Assembly: GCA_009838465.1 (NCBI GenBank)
Contig: VXRN01000023.1
Location: 124,001-188,000 of the forward strand
DNA: 64,000 bases
Source of the DNA: Dehalococcoidia bacterium
GTDB taxonomy: Bacteria > Chloroflexota > Dehalococcoidia > Lucifugimonadales > UBA1123
Reading direction: 5' to 3'
Of the stretch, positions 16,438-24,951 are shown piece by piece. A model generated the notes under the pieces. It was not told where the DNA came from, did not search any database, and saw nothing but the letters and a program-made list of their open reading frames with translations. Within the stretch, counting starts at the first letter, position 1, and each line of letters opens with the position of its first letter. The translations under genes were made by a program, and so were the position numbers.

Positions 16438-16629
16438 TCAGCCCTTCATCATGGCCTTGTTTTCGGTCCTAATACATCGTGTGCATACGTGTATTTTGGT
16501 CCGCTTGCCGTCAATAACCACTGTCTTCCTTTGCATGTTGGCGGACCAGCGCCTGCGCGTGCGTCGCTTCGAGTGGCTGACGTTGTTTCCTGACTGTCCG
16601 GACTTTGGGCAATACTGGCATCGGGCCAT
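16438..16629 (-). CDS. rpmB: 50S ribosomal protein L28
   Basis: A 63-residue L28 protein beginning MARCQYCPKSGQSGNNVSHS. SKRRTRRRWSANMQ follows, and C-x2-C pairs lie near each end (CQYC and CTRC), the zinc-ribbon form of bL28. I use the ATG at 16629; an in-frame ATG three codons earlier is less typical. It is divergent from fakA, the widespread rpmB-yloV gene neighbourhood. Confidence 0.96.
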   Translation of the reverse strand: MARCQYCPKSGQSGNNVSHSKRRTRRRWSANMQRKTVVIDGKRTKIHVCTRCIRTENKAMMKG

Positions 16630-16730
16630 GTTGACCACCTATTTGAGATTAAACTATACTGCGAAAAATCGGCGGAAATTAACCTTTAGACCTTAGCATA
16701 CCGCCGAAAGATAGGGCAAACCCTTCCCCA

Positions 16731-18368
16731 ATGTCTTCATCGCAATCCGCATCTCAACGATACGACGGCCCCGCGCTTCTGGCTATGTTCGAGTCTGCCC
16801 TCAGTCTCATTGAGGCTAATGTCTCAGAACTGAATCGGCTCAACGTGTTCCCTGTTCCGGACGGAGACACAGGTACAAATATGTACCTGACCGTAAGGGA
16901 TATTGTATCGAAGTCCGGATCCCAGGTATCCGATTCCGTGTCTGAAACATCCAGTGTGATGGCGCGTGAGGCTCTCATGGGCGGTCGAGGCAACAGCGGG
17001 GTGATACTGTCCCACTTTTTCATCGGCATGGCTGAAGCTCTGGAAGGTCGCGCCGACTTCGGGGCAGGCGACATGGTCCGCTCTCTGGCGTCCGCGTCTG
17101 TTCATGCCTACGGCGGGGTAGGCCACCCGAGAGAAGGCACCATGCTCACGGTCATGCGCGAGACCGCTGATTCCGTGGAAGGGAATGATACGGACGACCT
17201 TTCAATCATTCTCGGAACCGCGTCCGAGAATGCTCTGGCGTCAGTCGCGCGCACGCCAACCCTGTTGCCCGTGCTTTACAGGGCCGGACTAGTGGACGCC
17301 GGAGGGTATGGTGTCTATCTAATGATCGAGGGGATGCGGCGCCACGTTATGCGAGACGCCGAACTCGATGAGCAGTTAGTCCCTCCTCAGCCCGATATGG
17401 GTGACGGCAACATATCGCCCGATTTCCTCGATGAGATTGAGGAAGAGGAGTTTGGATTCTGCACTCAATTCTTGCTCCAGGGTGGCGGTCTTGATAAGGA
17501 CTCTCTACTGGAAAAACTCCTGGAACTCGGCACATCTCCCGTCGTCATCGGCTCGGAAGAGATGCTGCGTGTACACGTACACACGTACAAACCCGACGAA
17601 GTGGTCGAATACGCATCGGCGCTGGGCACCGTATCCCATGAAAACATCCAGGATATGGACGAACAGAGGCAACGATACTCTGCCGACCGCCGGTCAGAGA
17701 TCGAAGGCGACGATTCTACCGTCGTGGCCGTCGTTCAGGGCGAGGGCCTCGAATTGATATTCAGGGAGCATGGCATAGAAAACTTCGTTACCGGCGGCGA
17801 CACCATGAATCCCAGCGTCGCCGACCTTCTCAAGTCCATCGAGGACGCCCCAACCGACGCGGTTGTGATGCTTCCGAATAATCCCAACGTCGCCCTAGCT
17901 GCCGGACAGGCCGCCAACTTGTCCTCCAAGCGGGTTCGTGTCGTGCAGAGTCGCACCGTCGTGCAGGGCATAACCGCCGCGCTCGAATACGTTCCCGAGG
18001 GTCTGACGCTGGACGCCCTTGCGGACTCGATGGAAAGCAGGCTAGGCGATGTGCGGACCGGCGAGATAGCCGTGGCCTCCAGGGATGCCGACCTTGGCAA
18101 CGTCGCGGTGGAGGAGAACCAGGTCATAGCCATGCTCGACCGCGAACTGGTCTTCGCCTCCGACTCCATAGAAGACACCCTCGCCGGGCTGCTCGAAAAT
18201 GGTCTGGCCGAGGATTCCGAGCTGGTCACCATGTACTGGGGCGACCTGTTGGACGAGTCTGATGCGGAGGAAATGGTGACTGCCATAGAGGAAAAGTTTC
18301 CCGAAATAGAGTTCGAGCTTGTCCACGGCGGACAGCCTCATTATCACTTCTTCATTTCCATCGAGTAA
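16731..18368 (+). CDS. fakA: DAK2-domain fatty-acid kinase FakA-like
   Basis: A protein of 545 residues. The N-terminal DhaL/DAK2 domain binds ATP-Mg through NVFPVPDGDTGTNMYLT (near residue 40) and GGRGNSGVILSHFF (near residue 85). The middle and C-terminal parts match the YloV/FakA family (GFCTQFLLQ near residue 245, MYWGDLLDE near the end). FakA phosphorylates fatty acids held by FakB (DegV), and a DegV gene lies 150 nt downstream on the same strand. The divergent rpmB neighbour is the conserved arrangement. Confidence 0.9.
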   Translation: MSSSQSASQRYDGPALLAMFESALSLIEANVSELNRLNVFPVPDGDTGTNMYLTVRDIVSKSGSQVSDSVSETSSVMAREALMGGRGNSGVILSHFFIGMAEALEGRADFGAGDMVRSLASASVHAYGGVGHPREGTMLTVMRETADSVEGNDTDDLSIILGTASENALASVARTPTLLPVLYRAGLVDAGGYGVYLMIEGMRRHVMRDAELDEQLVPPQPDMGDGNISPDFLDEIEEEEFGFCTQFLLQGGGLDKDSLLEKLLELGTSPVVIGSEEMLRVHVHTYKPDEVVEYASALGTVSHENIQDMDEQRQRYSADRRSEIEGDDSTVVAVVQGEGLELIFREHGIENFVTGGDTMNPSVADLLKSIEDAPTDAVVMLPNNPNVALAAGQAANLSSKRVRVVQSRTVVQGITAALEYVPEGLTLDALADSMESRLGDVRTGEIAVASRDADLGNVAVEENQVIAMLDRELVFASDSIEDTLAGLLENGLAEDSELVTMYWGDLLDESDAEEMVTAIEEKFPEIEFELVHGGQPHYHFFISIE

Positions 18369-18390
18369 CACCGCTATCTGTATATTGAAA

Positions 18391-18483
18391 AATCCCCACT
18401 CTCTTGATGAGTGAGGGCTAACTTCAATTCAGCCATTTTTATGATGTTGAAAAAAATCCCCTCTCCCTCAGGGTGAGGGTGAA
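18391..18483. repeat. G/C-skewed dispersed repeat, locus 3
   Basis: It holds CCCCACTCTCTTGATGAGTG, an AT-rich spacer and then CCCCTCTCCCTCAGGGTGAG. It is a shortened copy of the repeats at 7177 and 9724 and fills the fakA-fakB spacer. Confidence 0.7.
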
Positions 18484-18519
18484 GTACAACCCATTAACCC
18501 CACAGGCGCGGAGGCAATC

Positions 18520-19353
18520 ATGGCAGTAAGAGTAGTTACCGACAGTGCAAACGACATTCCCTCTGACATCGTAGAAGAACTCGGTATAACCGTCGTTCCC
18601 GCGTATGTACGTTTCGGAAATACGGACTACAAGGATGGCGTTGAACTCACGACCGACCAATTCTTCGACAGACTCCTGAACGGCCCCGACTTTCCGGCTA
18701 CCTCCCAACCCTCCGTGGGCGACTTCTCGGAAGTATATGCCGATGTGGCGGACGGCGCCGACGGTATCGTGTCGGTGCATATTTCCGGCAAGCTCAGCGG
18801 CACAGTCAACTCCGCCCAGCAGGGCGCGAGCGTGGTCAACGCCGCCTGCCCCATAGAAATCGTGGACACCCTCCAGGCATCCATGGGCTCCGGACTGGCG
18901 GCCATAGCCGCCGCCAAGGCCGCGCGAGACGGTGCCTCCCTTCAGGATGTGGTTGCGGTCGCCAACGACGCCGCGCGCAAGTGCCAGTGCATCTGCCTCC
19001 TCGACACCCTCGAATATCTCATCAAGGGCGGTCGTATCGGAAAGGCCCAGGGCATGATAGGCAGCCTGCTTAAGATAAAGCCCATGATAATCTTGCGTGA
19101 TGGCGAGGTGGACAACTTCGCCAAAGAGCGCACCCGCAGAAAGGCCGTCTCCCGCCTTCAGCGCGCCGCTGGGGAATTCGGCTCCGTCGAATCTCTGGCC
19201 GTCATGTACAGCACAACCAGTGACGAAGCCGAACGGCTGGCCGAAACCCTGAGCTCCGCCGTCTTCGGCGACACCACAATAGCCCGCTTCGGCCCCGCCC
19301 TCGGCACCCACGTCGGCCCCAACGCTCTCGGTATATCCCTCCTCAGCGCGTGA
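18520..19353 (+). CDS. fakB: DegV-family fatty-acid-binding protein FakB
   Basis: A 277-residue DegV protein. It begins RVVTDSANDIPSDIVEEL and has the family VSVHISGKLSGT near residue 85 and YLIKGGRIGKAQGMIGSLL near residue 165, where the last segment forms part of the lipid pocket. DegV/FakB proteins present a fatty acid to FakA for phosphorylation and membrane-lipid synthesis. GCGGAGG precedes the ATG. The gene follows fakA, which supports a working FakAB pair. Confidence 0.92.
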   Translation: MAVRVVTDSANDIPSDIVEELGITVVPAYVRFGNTDYKDGVELTTDQFFDRLLNGPDFPATSQPSVGDFSEVYADVADGADGIVSVHISGKLSGTVNSAQQGASVVNAACPIEIVDTLQASMGSGLAAIAAAKAARDGASLQDVVAVANDAARKCQCICLLDTLEYLIKGGRIGKAQGMIGSLLKIKPMIILRDGEVDNFAKERTRRKAVSRLQRAAGEFGSVESLAVMYSTTSDEAERLAETLSSAVFGDTTIARFGPALGTHVGPNALGISLLSA

Positions 19354-19437
19354 GGCTGAAGCCGCCTCCAGCAAGAACCAACCCGCGTTTTCACGATGAC
19401 GGGTCAAGGCCTTTCGGTTATCTGAAAACCAGGCTAG

Positions 19438-19583
19438 TCAATTCCCTCTTCCTTGATGGGCTCGCAGGGGTATGAATACGTGCAAACCGGATGTGCCGAA
19501 GTCCCTCTCCCAAGGGGAGAGGGTTAGGGTGAGGGCAAATACATACGCCCCTCAGCCCATGATGGGAGAAGCTAGGGTGAGGT
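19438..19583. repeat. G/C-skewed dispersed repeat, locus 4
   Basis: Units are CCCTCTTCCTTGATGGGCTC, CCCTCTCCCAAGGGGAGAGG then GTTAGGGTGAGGGCAAATAC, and CCCCTCAGCCCATGATGGGA. The unit order matches loci 1 and 2. It lies in the 383-bp gap 19354-19736, which otherwise shows only a TTGACA near 19704 that may be the -35 box of the next gene. Confidence 0.8.
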
Positions 19584-19736
19584 TGATGCCGGTCACTGCA
19601 CCTACACCTTTTCTGAAATCGTCTCCCCCAACGGCGATGGCTTGACATCTGCTGCGGTTTATCCTACTTTTGCGCCGCATTACCCGTGCGTATTGCATAC
19701 ATCTTGACAAATGCTACCGTCTGCCGACCCGGATAG

Positions 19737-21464
19737 ATGCGCATCAATGAACATATACTTTACGAACCAGATGAGGAGTGCCCTCCTTCTCTGACGCTTG
19801 GTGTCGCGTTTCAGGGCGTGATCATCGTCCTGTCGAATATAGTTGCGATTTTGACTACATTCCTGGTGGCGTCCAATGCTCATGGTAGCTACGTATCGTG
19901 GGCAGTGTTCGCGTCTCTGCTGATAGGTGGGGCTGTTACACTTCTCTACGCGACCAGAATTGGGCGACTGAGTCCTGGTTACATTTACATGATGGGCCCA
20001 GCCACCCCCTTTATTGCAGTCTGTGTGCTGGCCGTCGAGGAAGGCGGGTTGGCGCTGATGTCGATCCTGATAGTTGCGGCCTCCCTGATCCAGTTTGCTT
20101 TCGCGACCTGGCTCGCGCAACTGCGCCGAATCATCACCCCCGTCGTCTCCGGGGTCGCCTTCATGATGATAGCCATCTCCGCTATGCCCATAGCCCTCGC
20201 CAGATTGGGCGAAGCGCCTGAAGGTGTATCCCCTGTGGCCGGCCCTGCGGTGGGAGCAGCTACGGTGGCTGTGGCCGCGATTCTGACCCTGCGAGCTTCG
20301 GGGATTCTGCATCTGTTGGCCATGCCCACGGCTATAGTGGTGGGATGCGTAGTCGCCGTGTTGTTGGGTGTGTACGACTTTCAACGAGCTATCGCCGCCC
20401 CCTGGTTCGCTCTCCCGGAGTACTCGGGGTGGCCGGGTTTGAGCGCCGCCCTGGATGAAGAACTCTGGGCGCTGCTCGTGGTTTTCCTTATCGTCAGCTC
20501 CGTTGTCGCCGTCAAGGCCGGCAACGAGGGAGCCGTAATTCAGCAGGTCTCCTGGCGCAGGCCGCGCGCAATAGACTTTCGCGCCGTGCAGGGAACGCTG
20601 AACGTGAGCGGCATAGGGTTGCTGCTGTCCGGGATCGCGGGCATACTCCCCATAATGATATATCAGTCCTCGACATTCGCGCTGATCAACTTCACAGGAG
20701 TCGCGGCGCGGCGCGTGGGGTATGTCGCGGGAGCCATTCTGGTCGGGCTGGCGCTCCTGCCCAAAGTCGTGGCCATTCTCACCACGATACCCCAGTCTGT
20801 GTCTGGGGCGCTTCTGATGATCATCATGGGTATGCTCTTCGTAGAAGGGTTCCGCACCGTCTTGCAGGACGGACTCAATCGGCAAAAGGCTCTCATCGTG
20901 GGGCTGTCTCTCTCGGTCGGGGTGGGATTTCAGACTCAGAATATCCTCGCGGATGTTCTGGGAGGTCCATGGGAGGTGGCGTTCGGGAGCAGTCTGGTCG
21001 CCGGTGTTCTGGTTGCGGTCTTGCTGTCCGTAGTTCTCGAATTCTCGGTTTCTCGTCGCAGACGCCTGGAAGGGGAACTCGACATCTCGGCTCTGCCCGG
21101 TATCGAGGCATTCCTCCGCGAACTCGGCTCAGGAATGAAATGGAACGATCCCTCGATAGAGCGGTTGTGTGCCGCCGGAGAGGAGACGCTGTCCAGCATG
21201 TTGCAGTTGCGTGACGACTACGAGGAAGAAAGATCCCCGCGCCTCATTCTGATTGCGCGGCCCGGCCCCGGGTCCGTGGAGATGGAGTTTCTGGCGGTAT
21301 TCGAAGAGGAGAACATCGAAGACAGAATCGCTTTCATGAGTGAGCAGGCTGAGACGCCCGACGTGGGCGAAATTTCGTTCCGCCTGCTGCGCCATTACGC
21401 CAGCTCCGTGCAACACAGAAAGTATCATGGGATTGATATAGTTACAGTGCAGGTAGATGCCTGA
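19737..21464 (+). CDS. NCS2-family nucleobase permease with C-terminal anti-sigma-like domain
   Basis: A protein of 575 residues. The first ~435 residues are an NCS2 (xanthine/uracil) permease with about 12-14 membrane segments, including PATPFIAVCVLAVEE and VGYVAGAILVGLALLPKV. Family members import purines or pyrimidines with protons. Residues ~440-575 are soluble, unlike most NCS2 proteins. They contain LCAAGEETLSSML and FRLLRHYASSVQHRKYHG, which resemble the N-box helix and last helix of RsbW-type GHKL ATPases, but the glycine boxes that bind ATP are not visible. The substrate is uncertain. Confidence 0.8.
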   Translation: MRINEHILYEPDEECPPSLTLGVAFQGVIIVLSNIVAILTTFLVASNAHGSYVSWAVFASLLIGGAVTLLYATRIGRLSPGYIYMMGPATPFIAVCVLAVEEGGLALMSILIVAASLIQFAFATWLAQLRRIITPVVSGVAFMMIAISAMPIALARLGEAPEGVSPVAGPAVGAATVAVAAILTLRASGILHLLAMPTAIVVGCVVAVLLGVYDFQRAIAAPWFALPEYSGWPGLSAALDEELWALLVVFLIVSSVVAVKAGNEGAVIQQVSWRRPRAIDFRAVQGTLNVSGIGLLLSGIAGILPIMIYQSSTFALINFTGVAARRVGYVAGAILVGLALLPKVVAILTTIPQSVSGALLMIIMGMLFVEGFRTVLQDGLNRQKALIVGLSLSVGVGFQTQNILADVLGGPWEVAFGSSLVAGVLVAVLLSVVLEFSVSRRRRLEGELDISALPGIEAFLRELGSGMKWNDPSIERLCAAGEETLSSMLQLRDDYEEERSPRLILIARPGPGSVEMEFLAVFEEENIEDRIAFMSEQAETPDVGEISFRLLRHYASSVQHRKYHGIDIVTVQVDA

Positions 21465-21552
21465 CGCCATCTGCATTGACCAGGTTTCGTTAATCAATTG
21501 CAAGTCGAAGAAAGCGCGAGACCCGCGCGAACTAGAAGTTAGGAGTTTGGAA

Positions 21553-21840
21553 ATGGCTGCATATTGGATTGTTGACAATGAGATTACCGATCAGGATCTG
21601 TTCAATGAGTTCGCCGGAAGAATAAGGGGAAGCATGGAAGCTCACGGCGGGAAGTTCTTGGTACGTGGAGGCGCCACCCAGGTAATTGATGGAGACCGGA
21701 CGCCCCACCGCGTAGTCGTGGTAGAGTTTGAGAGCATGGAGCAGGCCCGGGCTTATGCCAGCTCCCCCGAGTACCAGGAACTCGCAGCGATTCGTGATAG
21801 GAGCAGCGTAACAACCGCATTCATCGTAGAAGGCTTGTAG
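21553..21840 (+). CDS. DUF1330-family small protein
   Basis: A 95-residue DUF1330 protein of the dimeric ferredoxin-like (ABM-type) fold. It begins AAYWIVDNEITDQDLFNEFA and has GGKFLVRGGATQVIDGD near residue 36 and VVVEFESMEQARAYASSPEY near residue 56, the usual DUF1330 pattern. No enzymatic role is established for the family. The ATG at 21553 has TTAGGAG upstream; a longer reading from 21457 overlaps the permease gene and is rejected. Confidence 0.87.
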   Translation: MAAYWIVDNEITDQDLFNEFAGRIRGSMEAHGGKFLVRGGATQVIDGDRTPHRVVVVEFESMEQARAYASSPEYQELAAIRDRSSVTTAFIVEGL

Positions 21841-21890
21841 TCCTGAATTTGACACCCGGTTGTTTCGGTTATTTCCCGATACCACTTCTG

Positions 21891-22010
21891 TCGTTCGCCC
21901 TGAGCTTGTCGAAGGGCCGCCCGTTCATGGTTCGTCCTGAGCCCGTCGAAGGGAACTTGTCGAAGGGGCACCACGAACGTACTTGGTTTAATTTGGCTGA
22001 CAATCAAAAG
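21891..22010. repeat. composite palindromic dispersed repeat
   Basis: TTCGCCCTGAGCTTGTCGAA, GTTCATGGTTCGTCCTGAGC, CCGTCGAAGGGAACTTGTCG and CACCACGAACGTACTTGGTT occur in sequence. The outer blocks equal those at 1-60. Together with the riboswitch region it accounts for most of the 384-bp gap 21841-22224. Confidence 0.7.
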
Positions 22011-22019
22011 GCCGCGAAT

Positions 22020-22048
22020 TTGACACCCGTCTCCGTTCAGGATAGACT
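22020..22048 (+). promoter_or_regulatory. probable sigma-70-type promoter of the thiamin operon
   Basis: TTGACA (22020-22025), a 17-nt spacer, then TAGACT (22043-22048), placed about 20 nt before the riboswitch aptamer. Confidence 0.6.
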
Positions 22049-22067
22049 TCTCGAAAATCAAATACGC

Positions 22068-22162
22068 GCCCTGGGGGAGCTTGGAAGGCCAGGCTGAGAG
22101 GGCAGCCCGAATGCTGTCGACCCCTAAGAACCTGATCTGGGTAATTCCAGCGGAGGGATGTG
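22068..22162 (+). promoter_or_regulatory. TPP riboswitch (THI element)
   Basis: The conserved THI-box segments are in order: GGGGGAGCTTGGAAGG, GGCTGAGAGGGC, CGACCCCTAAGAACCTGATC and TGGGTAATTCCAGCGGAGGG. This is the thiamin-pyrophosphate aptamer. It precedes an intrinsic terminator and the ABC transporter operon, so transcription should stop when TPP is plentiful. Confidence 0.97.
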
Positions 22163-22185
22163 GTTCAGTCCACAGAGACAAACAG

Positions 22186-22214
22186 CCGCCCACCCGCACA
22201 GGTGGGCGGTCTTC
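22186..22214 (+). terminator. riboswitch-controlled intrinsic terminator
   Basis: CCGCCCACC (22186-22194) pairs with GGTGGGCGG (22201-22209), followed by TCTTCTT. It lies between the TPP aptamer and the first codon of thiZ, the expected position for an expression platform. Confidence 0.85.
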
Positions 22215-22224
22215 TTGTGTGAGC

Positions 22225-23064
22225 ATGTTGGCTGTGGACAAAACTGAAGAAAGAAGCTGCGGACGAGAAGCGGCTTCGGATTCTGCGCGATACGCTATTC
22301 GCACAGATGGGCTGTCCAAGACGTTCGAGCGCGACGGACAGCCCCTGCCAACGCTGAACAGTGTCAACTTTCATGCGCTCGATGGTGAGTTCGTCAGTAT
22401 CATAGGCCCATCCGGGTGCGGCAAGAGCACCCTGCTGAACATAATCGCCGGCCTCGATGAACCCACGTCCGGGAGCCTGTCCCTGTACGGCAGACAGGAT
22501 ACGACCCGGCTCGGCTCGGTGGGTTACATGCAGCAGAAGGACCTGCTGCTCCCGTGGAGAAGCGTCCTGGACAACGCCATTCTTGGCCTAGAACTCCAGG
22601 GCATTCCGAAACATGAAGCCAAGGTGCGAGCGCAAGAGCACCTTGGACGCTTCGGACTCGAGGGATTCGAGAAGTCATACCCGCACAGTCTATCGGGCGG
22701 GATGCGCCAGCGCGCCGCCTTCCTGCGCACAGTCCTGGCCGACCAGGAGGTCTTCCTGCTGGACGAGCCGTTCGGCGCTCTCGACGCGCTCAACAGGACG
22801 CGCATCCACCAGTGGCTCACAGGACTGTGGGAGTCCATGCAGAAGACTATCGTGATGGTCACGCACGACGTGGACGAGGCCATATTCCTGTCCGACCGCG
22901 TCTATGTAATGACCGCACGGCCCGGCGCTATGAAGATGGTCAGCGACGTCGAGATACCCAGACCCAGGAGCATGGACGTCATCGCCACCCGCGATTTCAT
23001 GGACATCAAGTCCGCGCTACTCAAATCGATACGTGAGGAAGACCACTTGGAGGACCTGCCATGA
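22225..23064 (+). CDS. thiZ: thiamin-precursor ABC transporter, ATP-binding protein
   Basis: A 279-residue ABC ATPase of the nitrate/taurine/HMP class. Walker A is GPSGCGKSTLL near residue 65, the Q-loop lies in VGYMQQKDLLLPW, the signature is YPHSLSGGMRQRAAF near residue 155 and Walker B is EVFLLDEPFGALDAL. It powers uptake of hydroxymethylpyrimidine or a related thiamin precursor, as inferred from the TPP riboswitch upstream and tenA/thiD downstream. I start at the ATG just after the terminator because upstream codons lie within the riboswitch. It overlaps the permease gene by 4 nt. Confidence 0.9.
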   Translation: MLAVDKTEERSCGREAASDSARYAIRTDGLSKTFERDGQPLPTLNSVNFHALDGEFVSIIGPSGCGKSTLLNIIAGLDEPTSGSLSLYGRQDTTRLGSVGYMQQKDLLLPWRSVLDNAILGLELQGIPKHEAKVRAQEHLGRFGLEGFEKSYPHSLSGGMRQRAAFLRTVLADQEVFLLDEPFGALDALNRTRIHQWLTGLWESMQKTIVMVTHDVDEAIFLSDRVYVMTARPGAMKMVSDVEIPRPRSMDVIATRDFMDIKSALLKSIREEDHLEDLP

Positions 23065-23909
23065 GCGTGGAAATGGGTGTCTCACATGAGTCTTCCGGCA
23101 CACGCAACGGATCGTGGGCGCGGTCGGTGGACAGAATGGTCAGGCGATGGCTGCCCGCGCTTCTTATCGTCCTCGCGATACTCGCGCTCTGGGAGGCCTA
23201 TGTCCGCATTTTCGACGTCCAGACATGGTTGCTGCCTGCGCCTTCCGCAATTTCCGTTGCGCTGTTCCAGGACGCGGGACTTCTCTGGTATCACACGCGG
23301 GCGACGCTGACTGAGATCATCGTCGGCTTCGGGGTGGCCCTCGCCTGCGGTGTGCTGCTTGCCACCGCAATCGGGATGTCGCGGACCCTGGAGCGCGCGT
23401 TGTACCCGTTCATAATCGCGTCCCAGACCATTCCCATCATCGTGATAGCCCCCATGCTCCTGATATGGGTCGGATATGGACTGGCCCCGAAGGTCATCGT
23501 GGTCGCTCTCATCAGTTTCTTCCCCATAGTCGTCAACATGGTTGACGGCCTCAAATCCGTGGACCGCGATATGGTAAACCTGATGCGGACATTAGGAGCG
23601 AATCGGCGTCAGGTGTTCTTCAAGGTCCAGGTCCCCACTTCGCTCCCTTACTTGTTTAGCGGAATGAGGGTTGCTATCGCAGTGAGCGTCATCGGCGCGG
23701 TGATAGGGGAGTGGGTCGGCTCCAGCGAGGGCCTCGGATACCTGATGCTCCGATCGAAGCCCCAGTTCCTGACCGAGCGCGTGTTCGCCTCGATTGTAAT
23801 ACTTTCCGCTCTGGGCATTGGGCTGTTCGGGTCGGTGGGTATCATGGAACGCCTGGCCATACCCTGGCGTCGTCCCGCTACTGAAGACTCGGAACCGAGA
23901 ATTAGCTAG
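23061..23909 (+). CDS. thiX: thiamin-precursor ABC transporter, permease
   Basis: A 282-residue BPD-type inner-membrane permease with about six hydrophobic segments. The coupling EAA motif is visible as LMRTLGANRRQVFFKVQVP near residue 180. A cytosolic N-terminus of ~30 residues precedes the first helix (WLPALLIVLAILALWEAYV). It overlaps thiZ by 4 nt and precedes the binding-protein gene by 35 nt, which makes a complete ThiXYZ-type importer. Confidence 0.9.
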   Translation: MSVEMGVSHESSGTRNGSWARSVDRMVRRWLPALLIVLAILALWEAYVRIFDVQTWLLPAPSAISVALFQDAGLLWYHTRATLTEIIVGFGVALACGVLLATAIGMSRTLERALYPFIIASQTIPIIVIAPMLLIWVGYGLAPKVIVVALISFFPIVVNMVDGLKSVDRDMVNLMRTLGANRRQVFFKVQVPTSLPYLFSGMRVAIAVSVIGAVIGEWVGSSEGLGYLMLRSKPQFLTERVFASIVILSALGIGLFGSVGIMERLAIPWRRPATEDSEPRIS

Positions 23910-23944
23910 AAGGAAAACCATAAAGTAAACGGAGTATGACACAC

Positions 23945-24937
23945 ATGAAGAAGCTAATCAGGATTTCCATCGCAATACTGGCGCTGTCGCTCGCCCTTCT
24001 CTTAACAATTTCTTGCGACAGTGAGCCGGAAACTGCATCTGTTAAGCTCGCGCTGGACTGGTATCCGAACGCCAACCACCTCGGCCTTTTCATAGCACAG
24101 CAGAAAGGCTACTTCGAGGAAGAGAATCTCGAGGTTACGATGTACACGCCGTCCGACCCCTCAACAGTGCTTCAGACCGTCGGAGCGGGACAGGACGACT
24201 TCGGAATGAGCTACCAACCCGACGTGTTGCTCGCTCGCAATGAAGGCGTGCCGGTGGTCTCCATTCTTGGTGTCGTACAGCACCCCCTTAACTCGCTGAT
24301 GACGCTGGAATCGTCTGGCATCACCCGCCCGGGACAGCTTGCGGGCAAGAAGGTCGGCTATCCGGGCATCCCCACGAATGAGCCGCTGCTGGAAACGATG
24401 CTGAAGTCGGACGGTCTCAACGGACTTGAGGACATTGAATTCGTCAACATCGGCTGGAACATCTCGGAGTCGCTGATAAGCGAAAAGGTTGACGGCGTGG
24501 TTGGCGCCTACTGGACGCACGAGAGCATCAACATGGAGAACATCGGCTACCCCGTGAACGTCATGCGAATGGAGGAGTGGGGAGTGCCGGACTACTACGA
24601 ACTGGTGCTGGTGACCAGCGAGAGCTATCTGGAGGAGAACCATGACGTCGCCGAGCGGTTCATACGCGCGATCAAGCGCGGGTTCGAGGAGGCCATAAGT
24701 GACCCGCAGGCAGGCGTGGATGTCCTGGTCGCCGAGAATCCCGGAGAGATAGACGAGGACATTGACAGGCCCGGCGCGGACCTGCTCGTTGAAATGTGGC
24801 AGCTACCATCGGGCGGCGGGTTTGGAACGCAGGAACCCGCGCGCTGGAATAGCTTCGTGCAGTGGATGAAGGACAACGATATGCTGGAACAGTCGCTTGA
24901 CGCCTCCGCGGCCTACCGCGCCGATCTCGGCAACTAG
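23945..24937 (+). CDS. thiY: thiamin-precursor ABC transporter, substrate-binding lipoprotein (NMT1/THI5-like)
   Basis: A 330-residue lipoprotein. A signal peptide runs to LLLTISC with the lipobox Cys near residue 24. The mature part begins VKLALDWYPNANHLGLFIAQ, the typical start of THI5/ThiY pyrimidine-binding proteins, and contains VGYPGIPTNEP near residue 138. ThiY binds formylaminopyrimidine or HMP. The riboswitch and tenA neighbour support this ligand class, but the exact ligand is unknown. The ATG at 23945 is preferred, with GGAG 10 nt upstream. Confidence 0.92.
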   Translation: MKKLIRISIAILALSLALLLTISCDSEPETASVKLALDWYPNANHLGLFIAQQKGYFEEENLEVTMYTPSDPSTVLQTVGAGQDDFGMSYQPDVLLARNEGVPVVSILGVVQHPLNSLMTLESSGITRPGQLAGKKVGYPGIPTNEPLLETMLKSDGLNGLEDIEFVNIGWNISESLISEKVDGVVGAYWTHESINMENIGYPVNVMRMEEWGVPDYYELVLVTSESYLEENHDVAERFIRAIKRGFEEAISDPQAGVDVLVAENPGEIDEDIDRPGADLLVEMWQLPSGGGFGTQEPARWNSFVQWMKDNDMLEQSLDASAAYRADLGN

Positions 24938-24951
24938 AAAGCGAGGATTCC

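Noticed and set aside
21457-21552. N-terminal extension of the DUF1330 gene starting inside the permease gene
   Set aside because: The DUF1330 domain begins at the ATG at 21553, which has its own TTAGGAG ribosome site. The upstream codons are not part of the family.
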